Assembly (NCBI GenBank): GCA_016169945.1 | Contig: JADLSH010000212.1 | Coordinates: 1,520,001-1,584,000 of the forward strand | Length of the DNA stretch: 64,000 nucleotides | From: Trachythela sp. YZ-2020 | Lineage: Eukaryota > Cnidaria > Anthozoa > Malacalcyonacea > Clavulariidae | Direction: 5' to 3' | Shown here: positions 21,831 through 33,513 of the stretch, in pieces | How positions within the stretch are numbered: the first letter of the stretch is position 1 | Layout of the letters: the number at the start of each line of letters is the position of its first letter | Translations under genes and position numbers: made by a program | The notes under the pieces: generated by a model | The model's database searches: none | What the model saw: the letters and a program-made list of their open reading frames with translations, nothing else | Told to the model about the DNA's origin: nothing

Positions 21831-22930
21831 TGCTACTACATCAAACGCAATAAATTAGTACTGGTTTTTGTTGGGGATATCGTAGGTTAAACCACATTAG
21901 AACATCTTTCGTATTCTTCCATTTGTTCACATTGATTTCAATTTTACATTGAAATCGCGAATATAAATGGCACTCAATGTTTTTTTCCAAATACGAGCAA
22001 GAACTATCTCTATGTATTGAGGTTGCGACCATGCATTTTTGTTAATGGTTTGAAAACGTCACTTGATCAAGGCTGCATGGGAATTTGAAAGCGTGCTCAT
22101 ATTTGCACGATTTCTTGCTCTCACGGAACGCATCAAACCGTACGATTTCCCGTGTGAACTATAAATTATTTGGACCGCACTAACTTACGATCGGTTACGA
22201 ATTGTTCCGGACTTAATCCTTTGAATGCATGCACTTTTTAAAGCAGGTATATTATAACACTTGCATAACAGGTATATTATGACGACTTCCTCGTATGCTG
22301 AATGCAATAGAATGTTGCGATTATATTGTTCTATATACTTCTGTCGATTGAAGTTTGAAAATAATTAAGGCTAAATGAAATTCCACAGAATATATTCCAT
22401 AGGAATATTTTTCTGATCTTCCTAAAAATATTCTTCGTATTGTGTCGATCATTTAAAGAATCTGGGCTCCCCAAACTAAGTTTAATAAAATCTTTTCGTA
22501 ACATTATTTTTTGATAGTCTTCTTTTCGGAGGTCATCCTAAGAAAAGATTAGAACTTCCCATTTCAATATATATAGAAATGTAAAATTAATAAATATATA
22601 TTATTTAAAAAATTGTTGTTAAAAATTTGATATAGGCTATAACACTACTTTGAAGGTATATTAAATATTTTAGTTGTTTTTTTTGTTATTGCCTTTCGAT
22701 AAAGTTTCGATAATCGTAGACTACGTTACAATTAGTATATGGATATATTATATATATACTAGTCGCTGATTGGCTATAAGTTATTCTTATAGTTAAAACG
22801 TCTTACTCACCCGATTACAATGTATACTTTATACTGCCCCCACGCGCAGATACAAAAAGTGTTGTTGTAGAAAATTGGCATTCAGTTGACATCACGTGCG
22901 TGATACAATGAAAAAGAGATATATAACGAA

Positions 22931-23876
22931 ATGAGAACAATGTCAATGTGTATATTATTTACTTTGGTTTGCCTACTTACACTGGCTAACGCTCATTTTC
23001 CCTTTTGCCCTGGTTTTGAAGATTATCTAAAAAGAGATTTGATTGCAAATCGCAAGTTCAAAGAAAAGTGAGTATATATCAACCCTTAATATAATTCTAT
23101 ATTAATTGTTCACTTAAACCAAGGTAATCACCTGCATGGAGGCGGTTAAGGATAAACTGTCTAGTAATGTTCAGTATAATACATCATTTTAATAGAAGAA
23201 GGAACACCGTCTAATTTTAGTTCATCTCAAATTCTACCAATCGAGTTATCAAAAGAAGGAAGAGCATTAGTCCAAATAACACCAAGGAAAATAGTACTAA
23301 TTCCTCCAAATATTCGACGAATGTGTCAATATTTATTTTTTTAAATCTTTAAACTTTAAAAACACTGGAAAACTACATGATTCTATATTGATACATTATT
23401 CGAGCAACATAACTCTGCTATATGATACGTTAGAGCGGACATCAGTTTGTCTCTCAGTAATGACTTTCGAGAATATATACTCAATCAAGCAATATTCCAG
23501 ATCAATGGGTTCCACCAACATATTGTATGATTGCAAAGTTTTGTAATGTATTTTCAGCTACAACAATGCACAAAGGCAACTTTTCAGTCTAGTTATAGCC
23601 AGCGGTATATAATCTAATTAAACAATGCATATCGTTGTTCATATAGATATTTCATTGTAATGGTACATTTCTTTTAATTTTTACGTAGTTTTCTTTTCTT
23701 TATTCAGTCCTTGGCACGGTGCAGCTCACGGCATGAGTTTCAAAAATTACCAAGGTATTTGCCAAAAAATACGAAAGTTAGACGGAGATGTCATGAATGA
23801 AAATGAGCAAAATATTAAAAGAAAAATGAAGAAGTTTCAGAGAAAACGTAAATTTATAGTTTCACGTAGACAGTAA
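22931..23876 (+). CDS. novel small secreted protein, two exons
   Basis: Exon 1 is 22931..23067 and ends at a gtgagt donor. Exon 2 is 23708..23876, after a ...ttattcag acceptor, and ends in TAA. The phases agree (split codon, Asn). The product has 101 residues. An N-terminal signal peptide (about 1-22) has a hydrophobic core ILFTLVCLLTLANA. The mature part begins HFPFCPGFEDYL, contains NPWHGAAHGMSFKNYQGIC, and ends in a strongly basic tail rich in KR, KK and RK. Two Cys in the mature region could form one disulfide. AATAAA signals follow at 23944 and 24042. I recognise no family. A peptide hormone, a toxin-like or antimicrobial peptide, or a heparin-binding secreted factor are all possible; none is shown by the sequence. 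The intron contains no recognised repeat. Confidence 0.72.
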
Positions 23877-23943
23877 AATGTTTGAACAAGTTGGCCATAG
23901 GAAATCAATTTTGTAAGTTTTTATTGAGAGTATGCAAAGTTTC

Positions 23944-23949
23944 AATAAA
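23944..23949 (+). terminator. polyadenylation signal for the secreted-protein gene
   Basis: A canonical AATAAA 68 bases after the stop codon. A second cluster (aataaataaa) lies at 24042-24051. Confidence 0.55.
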
Positions 23950-24620
23950 TAGATTGATAGTCTATCAGTAAGCGTATTGTTCCTACAACTATAAGTGAAG
24001 CAGAGTGATAATACAGTTTGAGTAACATCAAAGATGTAAAAAATAAATAAAGATAAGCCATTTCTTATCTCATATTGTGATTTTCATTCTTTTGTGTAGA
24101 GGGAATGTATAAAACCTGGTTTCCATTTAGTCCAATTGTCATCGAGCAAATATGAACCAAGCTTGAATTGTTTGTAAACGCATTGTCTCTTACCATTCAA
24201 ATGAGAAAAATGAAATCGTATAAGCATATGTATCGATCGAAAAAAGAAACAGCTTTTCATGCAGATCAAAATTGTAGATACGGCAATTTGACTTATAAAT
24301 ATATAGAGACCGGAAAGGCAGTGTTATTGAAAATTATTCAAATAGAGTATTTTAAGAAAATTTGTCGTGTGTTATTATGGTACGAATCTAATGCAGTGTT
24401 TATGTGCTTAAGATAGTGGTTGTATCGACGAGTAGAGCTCTTCCCCTGTTAACTTAGTATAACGCTCCATTTACACGCAAACTTAAACATATTTGCACTT
24501 GTTCATTTAGCGCATGTGTTCACACGAGGCGCATGAAACCATGCGAATTCCCGTGTGAACAAATGGAAGTGGGAAAATTCCCTAAATTTTGTGTGAACGT
24601 AGGAAATTGAAAGACAAAAA
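23950..24620. other. no gene seen beyond the 3' UTR
   Basis: The 3' part of this stretch (24465-24600) repeats 'gtgtgaac'/'gttcacac' motifs in both orientations and looks like transposon debris. No coding region is supported. Confidence 0.4.
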
Positions 24621-24730
24621 TAGGTTATAATTCCATGACACGCAATCACGAATATTTCTCTTTGATCTTGACCCCAATCCCGACCCAATCCCTAACCCTA
24701 TTTCGTGCGTGTCATGGAATTGTAACCCAA
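24621..24730. repeat. short inverted-repeat element
   Basis: The inverted ends ttataattccatgacacgca and tgcgtgtcatggaattgtaa enclose about 60 bp (ccccaatcccgacccaatcc). Size and symmetry fit a small MITE. Confidence 0.55.
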
Positions 24731-25460
24731 AAATAGCTTGCGTCAATGAAAGACAGTTACAGTCATAAAGGACTATATTTAGTAAGTAAACAACTAAGAC
24801 TATTAATTAAGTAAACCCATCACGCAGTTCGGAGAAGAATTGTAGGTTCGACTATATTAATACTATATACCGCGGATGTGATAACCCTAATTGACTGTGT
24901 TCATAAGTTTATTTGTCGATGAAAATTAGATATTATTGAATATTAAGTTTAAACAACTTAATATTCAATAATATCCAACTTTCATCGCACGTCGCACTAC
25001 CCAAGACGTCTTGGTTAAGGTAGACAATAGCAGCAAGAACTTAGTTTAGACGATATAATTTGCATACATCAAATAGATCGTCCGTCGTAAGGTTATGATT
25101 TTGATTTCACTGTATTTCTTTCAAGGAAATCTCTATACTTATATAATGAAGTTAGATACTTCAATGAAGCTCGTGAATATTGTTAATCATTAACTGCACT
25201 GGAACCCGACATGCATTAAATTATCGCGCCCGCCAATTTTAAAATTTATTATAAATGTCTTATAAATTTATAAATGATTACATTCATTTGATTTTTCGTG
25301 CATCAAAGCTTATCTGACTTTAGAAAGTTATGTAGGCTTCGTCACACGGGAACGAATGAATTCAGATCCGTACGTACGTACTAATTAAAGATTGTATGAT
25401 TTCGCCGTTTGTTCAAGAGGACGTATTAAAACAAGACGAATTCAAACTCCTCAATTACTT

Positions 25461-25730
25461 TGTAATCTCACAATATATCTGCTCTATACAGACTATAATA
25501 TATCTACTTTCTTTGAAATCTTGCAATATATCTGCTCTATAATAGGCCTATATCTGCTTTCTTTGTAATCTTAAAATATATCTGCTCTAACCTCTACTAT
25601 AAATATAGCTACATTTTTTTGCAATCTTATATACAATATAACTGCTCTATAATATATCTCCTTTCTTTGTAATCTTACAATATATTTGCTCTATAATATA
25701 TCATTCTGCTTTCTTGTAGTCTTTTTATTA
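25461..25730. repeat. degenerate tandem repeat, ~50-bp unit
   Basis: Roughly five copies of a unit built from 'caatatatctgctctataat' and 'ctttctttgtaatctta', with indels between copies. Confidence 0.75.
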
Positions 25731-26998
25731 CGGAATGTTAATTTAAGTGCGTTTCAACAACAACTGCCGACGTCATCAGTGATAATTGTTCAATTATACA
25801 CAACAGATGTCCATTTTTACAAAACCAAAGTTAATGAAAAATGTCAAAAAAGTGTTTTAAAATAAATACTGAGGGGAGAATTGTATTACAATTGAGATGA
25901 CTGGAAAGTTTAAGCAAAATTTTTCACGAGAAGCAAGTGTACTGTCGGATATTTATTACACAAGACGCTCTATTTAGCGTTAAATCGCTGTGACTATTAA
26001 AATAGCAATCATACAAACGGCATTCGTTGCGGCCATCTTGAATCATATGTGTCAACGATATTCTATTCGCATGAAGTATCTTATTTATGACCATGCATCC
26101 ACGGAAATTGGAGATTGGAGATTTCAGAAAAATTCAAGCCGAAACTTAAAGTCACCGCTGCCCTAATACTATAACTACCTTATAAGCGCCTAAGACTAGT
26201 TTCCTATCTGTACTTACACTATGTACCTGCCAGATGTCTATCAACCAACCTTGATAGAAATTGTACGTCAGAGCTTCAAAATTACAAATTAAGTAAATAT
26301 AATACCTGTCCATGAAAGAAGTGCACTCCTTTGCCTTCCTAATTATCGCTCTATTTTTCTTCTCCATATATTTAATATGCAACTCAAAAAACTAATGTGT
26401 ATAACAGGTTATGAAATTTTTTATCAAATACATGGCGTATTCTATAACAAACAATTTGACTGACTTTTATTTCAAACTTATCAATTTTATGGCGGTACGA
26501 TACTACAATGTTAGGTATTACTATGAATGTTACGTTCACGTCAATATAACTCCTGATTTGCGCATTGATTAACGTATTTATTATCCTATCTGCCCAGAAC
26601 AAGCACCATGACGTTTTCGTACAAGCGTTTTCATTTTTCTCTTCACAATGTCTCTTTCTTTAATTTCTGCATGTCTTTATACGATCTCTATTGAACTCGG
26701 CATTATTTCCAATGTTCTTCTTCTGCTTCCCAAGACTAAATAGATAGAAGAAACATCCCAGATAATTAAATGACAGATGGATATTATATTCATTTGGTAA
26801 AGATAAAAACGCAACATTGCCTGTTCTTATAATATACATCGTAGTGCGTACTTAAAGATGGCACAGAAAAAACATTTTCTATTTAATATTCCATTTTCTT
26901 TCTAGATGGTGATTATCAGTTGAAATATAGACTATAAGCTGAACTGCTTTCAAAATGTTAATCAAGATATAGTTAAATACTCAACACTCGATACAATT
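25731..26998. other. no gene seen
   Basis: No supported coding region or element boundaries. Confidence 0.45.
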
Positions 26999-27755
26999 CA
27001 ACGACTGCTTGCGGTCGTCATTCAACCGATATATTTAAAACTATATCAATTGATTTATACTCACTTTTCTATCAACTTGTCGTTTACAACCAAAGCTTGT
27101 ATATGATATATTTCGCCCCCCTTTCGACAATCTTTATTTGCAATCGAGCAGTAAATAAACTATTTTCCAAGCTTTATGAATTGTATTTTTTAAATGTATA
27201 GACATGTATCTAGCGTAGATAATTGTGCTATAATTACTTATCCATGACGTCAACAGTTCCTTTTTGATGTCAAAACATCGAGTTTTATTACGTTCAATAA
27301 AAGAGTTTTATTACGTTCAATTAAAATGTTTCATGCAATTATAATTACCGGTTAATGACGTGCGTATGTTTTGAAAAGCATTGCTTGGGTTAGAAGTGTC
27401 TATTGCACGCTACATTTCGTTTCTTTTGTATATTCCTCGCCCATATTTGACGTATGACTGATTAGCACTTTTACCCAAGCATGCGATCTTTTCCCATTCC
27501 AAATAAGCAGTACACAAATTGGGTGTAGTTAAAACTGCAATTTTTCATCGTAAATTACGAACGTAATTTAATGGAGCTCAATATTTTGACGTCAAACGGG
27601 AACTGTTGACGCCATGCATATCACTGTATATAGCTCGATTATCTACGCGAGACCTCTACAAATAGAATGTATGCCATTCGTATATTCTGCAGATAATTTA
27701 TATATTGTTCGGTTTCAAATTGAGATTTATTTAACTTCACTGAACTTGTACTTGA
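26999..27755 (+). repeat. dispersed repeat R, copy 2
   Basis: Direct copy of the repeat at 20849..21830, lacking about 240 bp of it. The internal arms pair more clearly here: ggaactgttgacg near 27599 against its complement near 27248, plus gaacgtaat near 27560 against attacgttc near 27291. Confidence 0.7.
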
Positions 27756-27811
27756 AATATGAATGATATCTAATTATGAAGAATATCGATATTAACTGTT
27801 GAATTATATAT

Positions 27812-29265
27812 TAAGATCATGCCAATGAACTATGCCAATTTATTCGTTGGTTTTGTGGAGAAGCAGATCTTCGAGCAATACACTGATCCCATACCTGATT
27901 ACCTTGGTAGGTACTTGATGACTGTCTCGGCACAGCATCCTGTTCCCGCGGAGAGTTGGAGAAGTTTATTAACTTTGTTAATAACTTTCACCCAGCACTC
28001 CAGTTCACGTGGGAGATCAGTGAGACCAGTGTATCGTTCCTAGATATACTTGTATCTATATATCAATGGCAATAGACTTGTTACTTCTGTGTTTTACAAG
28101 CCGACTGACTCCTATAGCTATCTTCTCTTTACCTCTTCCCACCCAACAACACTAAAAGGTATATTCCCTTCTCTCAGTTCCTTCGCCTTCGCCGCATTTG
28201 CAGTGAAGATGAGGACTTCCATACCAAAGTCAGGAAATGAGAAACTTTTTTTTCCAACGCGGTTATCCAACCCCACTCTTAGATACCTTTTCGAAGGCCT
28301 CCAATATTTCCCGATCTGAAACCCTTAGAGACCATGTGTCTAATGTTCCCAACAACAAAATACCCCTAGTTCTCAGTTACCATTTCTTCAACTTTAAAGT
28401 AAGGGATGTCATTACGAAGAATTTTCATATCTTGAAAAACGACCCTGAAACATCTTCCATTTTCACCGATAACCCCTTATTCGCGTTGCGACATAGTAAA
28501 AATATCCCTGAAGCCCTAGTCCACAGCTCTCTACCGCAGGACTCGTCCCTACCTAATGGCACGTTTCCTTGTGAAGCTGTGTAAAACCTGTAAGTATATA
28601 GATTCTTCCACTACAAATTCGACACCAAAATCTAAGTACACTATTAAGCACCATTTCACGAGCACCTCCTCTCATCTCATCTATACTGTATTTCATGCAG
28701 TAAATGTGGCATGCTCTACATTGGTGAAAATGGAAGATATTTAAGAATAAGGTTTGGTGAGCATCGTCGTGCTATCGCAAACAATCATGCTAAACAATCT
28801 GTTGCCAGACATTTCAACACTGGCAATCACAGTGTTTCAGATATGAAAATTCGAGCTCTGTGTCCCATTTCTGGCAGCAATGATAGCCGCAAAAGGCAAG
28901 AATTGCGTCTCATTTCCAAACTTGGCGCCATTCATCCTCGCGGCATTAATGAGCGCTTCTCTTCATTTAACTCCTATCTGCATGTTTATGCCTGCCATCA
29001 GCAGATACACTACATCTCATCTCATACATAGTTCCTTAATTTCTGACTTTCTTGTTTTGTTCGCTTCTCCTTACATGATAATATATTTTATAATGTGATT
29101 TCAATATTTTGTTTATAGTTTGTTTTGATTAAATCCATCTGATTTTGTATTCACTATAAAAGCACATGTTTTTCCCCGACCCACTCTACTAACTTCCAGA
29201 CGAAGGGCCTTCGCTCGAAACGTCGAAATTCTTATTGTATTTTTCAGGTAGTTTTACACAACTCA
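27812..29265 (+). mobile_element. Penelope-like element, 5'-truncated: RT C-terminus + GIY-YIG endonuclease
   Basis: The fragment opens at the RT motif NYANLFVGFVEKQIF. The catalytic L-D-D follows near 27911-27925, but one frame off from its flanks. Blocks typical of Penelope RT come next: SFLDIL, VFYKPTDSYSYL, RNFFFQRGYPTPLLD, IPLVLSYH. The linker then gives CISCSKCGMLYIGENGRYL, RFGEHRRAIANN, HFNTGNHSVSDM and RQELRLISKLGA. This is a GIY-YIG nuclease with a preceding CxxC pair and a catalytic Glu in QEL. At least four frameshifts occur, so it is a relic. The 3' region carries a hammerhead-like motif. The same terminal region occurs inverted at 17505..17775. Confidence 0.87.
29191..29230 (+). 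ncRNA. hammerhead-ribozyme-like motif in the Penelope-like 3' region
   Basis: Same sequence as the minus-strand copy at 17576..17615: stem II GGGC/GCUC and GAAACGUC present, with the catalytic box reading CAGACGA. The stem I partner here is GAAAUU, one mismatch worse than in the other copy. Confidence 0.45.
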
Positions 29266-29739
29266 ACTGCCGAATCTATATTAACTGAGATCAGGCATTC
29301 ACTTTCTCTTCTCCTAGAATTTCTTTCTTGCTTTGAAAATTATGAAACGTCATTAGTGGCGGTCCTGTGCCAGCTTTTATAACATTGCTATTGATTGACA
29401 TGTCGTTGTTAGTCTCGGGCAAAATTATCCATTTATGGGGAAGAGTAAATATATTTCCATTTCTCATAAAATATATTAGCATTTTTGTGGTTCAGAACAA
29501 AGAGCAGCCTTTGCTGAATATTTTAAGCTCTTTTTGGAAAGGACCACCGTTTCTAAAGTTATCTTTTGCACAATACGTTGCCGACTTTCTCAGTTGGTGT
29601 TCCGCAACATGGTAACCATGGCAACAACATGTCAATTGAAAACATAGTTAGACTCAGTGATATTTTATCTTTCTATTGGTAGCAAAAAACTATAAATTAA
29701 ATCTAAACTAAAACTTCTTAAATTTTGAGTGGAAGACCA
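29266..29739. other. no gene seen
   Basis: No supported coding region; possibly more retroelement debris. Confidence 0.4.
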
Positions 29740-29860
29740 CCACTGTAATTCGGTGATAGGGGCTAAAGTGACAGGAAGATATTCCTTAATCACTCGTGCG
29801 CTAATCTTATCGGGGCCAGGGGCCTTGTTGGAGGGTATCGAAAGAATAATAGACTAGACC
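29740..29860 (-). pseudogene. LINE RT fragment
   Basis: The minus strand reads SIPSNKAPGPDKISARVI followed by KEYLPVTLAPIT. This is the start of an RT domain (motif K-GPD) from a CR1/L2-type LINE, only about 40 codons long. Confidence 0.65.
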
Positions 29861-30145
29861 ATGGAACAGGCAACTGGCCTGAAGTTAAACAACTCACTTG
29901 TCAATTTGAATATACAGAGGTAAATTGATTGGACAGCTCGAAGTTATTGACTTCAGCTAATTCAATTGCTGCTGTTGAACTATATTAACTGACATTAATT
30001 TACACTCGTTAGAACTATATGTAACTGCAATTCGCTTCAAATTGTCTATATTCCGCAATGAAAACGAAAGAAAAAACAAGACGAGCACAATGTACTATAT
30101 TCTGAATTGTAAAGCTCATTGATTCTTAAGCTACTGAAATTGTTC

Positions 30146-31135
30146 CAAAGCCACGAAATGCAAGGCACAACGTATCACAAGAAAGACAACACCAATAACA
30201 TTCACCTACAAACTGAACAATGGACACTTAGTAGAGACTGAATGTGAGCGAGATCTTGGCGTTTTTGTGGACAAAAACATGACATGGAACAGACAAGTAA
30301 ACGAGCAGTCAGCAAAAGCGAACAAGCTATTAGGCTACATAAGAAGATCCACCACGTATATCCGCAACCAGGAAGTAAGACGCACGTTGTATCTAGCGTT
30401 AGTTCGACCACACCTGGGATATGCTACTCAAATATGGGCACAACAATCCATCAAACTAATGCGGCACCTTGAACGGACACAGAGAAGAGCAACCAAATAT
30501 ATCCTTGGTCTTCCATTCTCCTCTACTGTTGACTATGCCACCAGACTTCACACCTTGGGCCTCTTACCAATCTGCTATTGGCATGAATTTTTAGATATGG
30601 TACTCTTTTATAAACTAACTCATGAACTAGTAAGCATTCAACCTTCACTACGTCCAACTCTACGTACTTCCAGACCCACTAGATCCTCCACCAGTAACAG
30701 TCCTAAGTTGGTCATTCCAAAGTGTAAAACAGTAACTCGTCAAAGATCCTACATGATTCGAGCAATTCGAATGTGGAACCACCTTGTTGATGAACTGAAT
30801 TTAAATATGGATAGTCTTTCATCGTTTAAGACGGCAATGTTTAAATATTACGTTTTGTCTTTGTACTCGTGTTATAATGTTGATGATCCTCGTAGTTATA
30901 AAACTATATGTCCTAAGTGTAATTCTGTACGTAGTCTCACAACGTCATTATTGTGCTGTATGTAGGAACCGTTGTACTGTTTTAGTTGTCTAAGTATGTG
31001 TATTGTTGTAACTAATTGTAAATTGATGTTTTAACTTAACTATAATAGGGCCCGCAGTAATTGGCTTATACGCTGTTGCGGATTCCCTGCCATTCTGTTC
31101 TGTTATAAATTTACAAGGCAAATTAAATAAGTAAA
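30146..31135 (+). pseudogene. LINE RT C-terminal fragment with 3' UTR
   Basis: Open from about 30146 to the stop after 30963. Blocks: CERDLGVFVDKNMTWNRQVN, EVRRTLYLALVRPHLGYATQ, LERTQRRATKYILGLPF, then a C-terminal KTICPKCNSV motif. It is 5'-truncated, with only the thumb and C-terminal region left, in one uninterrupted frame. The 3' UTR runs to an AT-rich end near 31135 (ggcaaattaaataagtaaat). It is closely related to the antisense fragment at 599..1685. Confidence 0.82.
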
Positions 31136-32179
31136 TATTACCAATTCCTTGGGATAGAAATTGTTAAACTTGAAGCCTAACGACTTTGTAAAGCTCGAGA
31201 GGCCACTTGTCGCTGCCATGTCTGTTGTACTATCGCATACCATATTTCTGGCAGGACGAAGCTTCTTCGATTGACTTTGTTCAGTACCATTTGGTACATT
31301 GGGAAGATAATGCTAATACACTGCACGTGATTACAAAGCACACACGAGGAAGTCAATGTGTTAAGTCAGACAAGGACGCGGCACACAAATACACGTGGTC
31401 AAGTCTCATGTCATACATACGTAAAAATCTCACATCTTGTCAACGAGATGTGTTTGCAACAGACTTGTAGCAAGTTTGTCAACAAGTTGTAACAATGTTG
31501 TCATTTTATGAAGTCGTTACAAGGTTGTCACAGGACGATAACTAGTCAACAAGCCATTGACAACTACTCAAATGTCAACAAGCAGGGACAAAGCAGTGCG
31601 AATACATCCTGATAACAAGTTCTTGAAACAGATTATTGCAAGTCTGCCGCGTGTATATTCACGAGACATATCTGCGTATATGCGTCCGCGGTGATATTTT
31701 TTTAGAATGATGATATTCTTGTGTGTGTTGCTATTTTGTATGTGTTGCATTTTTTTTGTGTTGATATTTTATATGTGCATGTGTTGCTATTTTATGTGTA
31801 TGTTGATATTTGATGCGTGTGTTGATATATATTTGTTGTGCTGCCATTTTTTTGTATGCGTCGATTATTTGTATATGTGTGTTGATCAGTCGCTGTGTGC
31901 GCTGACAGTTATCTTATTGATGCAAACTCGTTCTTTTCTGAGGTGTCCCTTGTAAGCCACCGTACTCATGGAAGCATGTGATGACACGTGCTGGAGTCTA
32001 TGGAAATCTACATTTACAAAAATATGTGACAGCTATGCGCCCATGGTAACGCGAGAATTCGGAGGAAACCCTTCGGCCAATGGTCGAGTGATAATATAAA
32101 AAACTCCCACAAGACTGGGAAGCTTAAATATTATTAAGAAATAAAACAAACAAGAAAATATATCAGTGTCAGCCAAGTC
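31136..32179. other. no gene seen; low-complexity TG-rich stretch
   Basis: Around 31430-31610 'caacaag'/'cttgttg' words recur in both orientations. Around 31700-31900 the sequence is TG/TATT low complexity. The open frame across the latter is a composition artefact. Confidence 0.5.
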
Positions 32180-32835
32180 AGAGATAGTGGAAAACAAATC
32201 AAGCCCAACTACTGTAGTATTTGGAACTATATTGAGAAACTCATTCCAAAGATCAACAAAACGCTGACTAGCACTGCAGAAATTAATGGTGAATCAATTT
32301 CACAGCCCCTTACTACCGCCGAGCACTTTAGTGAATATTTTGTGTCGATAGAACGGCTCTGGGACGTTCCATACGGATTGCATTTAATTGCTCAACGTTA
32401 AACGCTCAATATATGGACAATATCGAAGTAACTTGCGTTGTGATTTTACACCTGGCTAAGGCCTTTGACGTTGTTAAACATTCTCTATTACTGGATAAAC
32501 TACAAAACATTGGGATTAGATATATTGAACAGGAGTGGTTCAGGTCGTACCAATGGTGCTATATCGAATGAAAGACAAATATCATGTGGTGTGCATCAAG
32601 TATGAGCTTTAGGCCCCCTAATGTTCCTCATCTATATCAACACCTTACTCGATGTTCTTAAGCATAATAAAATCAATATATTTGCTGATGGCACTGCGAT
32701 ATTTCTCAATGGGAAAAGTCCAATGACATTGAAGCCCTGTTATATCCGGACTTCCAGGAAATTTCTCACCGGCTTGATGTTAACGGTTTGGTTATAAACG
32801 TCTCAAAAACAGAATATATCCAACTTCGTACCCAG
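32180..32835 (+). pseudogene. degenerate LINE fragment (linker + RT)
   Basis: Scattered blocks in changing frames: the linker IWNYIEKLIPKINKTLT and TTAEHFSEYF, then VTCVVILHLAKAFDVVKHSL, QISCGVHQV-ALGPLMFLIYI and INIFADGTAIFLNG. The last is the catalytic box with ADG instead of ADD. There are multiple stops and frameshifts, so it is a relic. Confidence 0.72.
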
Positions 32836-33513
32836 GGCGTGCCCACTGGAGAAGAGTGCAGGGAGAGCACTGGTAAAGGCTTGTCACGTGAATCCAATAA
32901 TTTTGGACATTACGTAATTATTAGATTAGATTTGTAATACGAGGAGTGAACTGCAGAGGTGAAACTCATAGACCAGCTGTTATTTTCTTCTGAAATCTTC
33001 AATATTCCTTGGGGATTGTGCGATTCCGGTTCTTTAAAATTATGGCAATCGATTAATTAGACACAGATCAGAACTTCATGTCGATAAAATTCAGTAATAT
33101 TTAACAGTTCACAAAGAGAAATATTAAGTTAGAAATAAGTTAGAAATCCTGCTTCAAACTAACCCCTTCACATTAAAGGCTAGCCCCTTCACATTTTTCG
33201 ACCAAAAGTTATGGCTAATCTCTTTACATTTTGGCAATTTTTTCAAATAGTACTCAAAATGTGGCAAAAATTGCCAAAAAGTAAAAGCTAACCCCTTAAC
33301 ATTTTTTTGACAAAAAGTTAATAATTTGAATATTTTATGCGTATTTTATATGTATTGACCTTTTCTTACTGTCTTTGGCAGAGAAATGACTCGAAGTAGA
33401 AGTTTTTCATATTGCTAAAAAATGCCGTCTATTATTCTATTTGCGACTGCAATTGGTCTCTGCGTCAAAAATTGAGAATCCAAAAATTGGACTTTATAAA
33501 TATATTAGTCCAT
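32836..33513. other. no gene; short interspersed motif repeats
   Basis: Between 33160 and 33320 the phrase 'ctaaccccttcacatttt' recurs three to four times in variants, with 'gaccaaaagtta'. It is a degenerate tandem repeat. Nothing else was recognised. Confidence 0.5.

Noticed and set aside
31707..31955. Cys/Met-rich 82-codon frame
   Set aside because: Low-complexity TG/TATT DNA; composition explains it.
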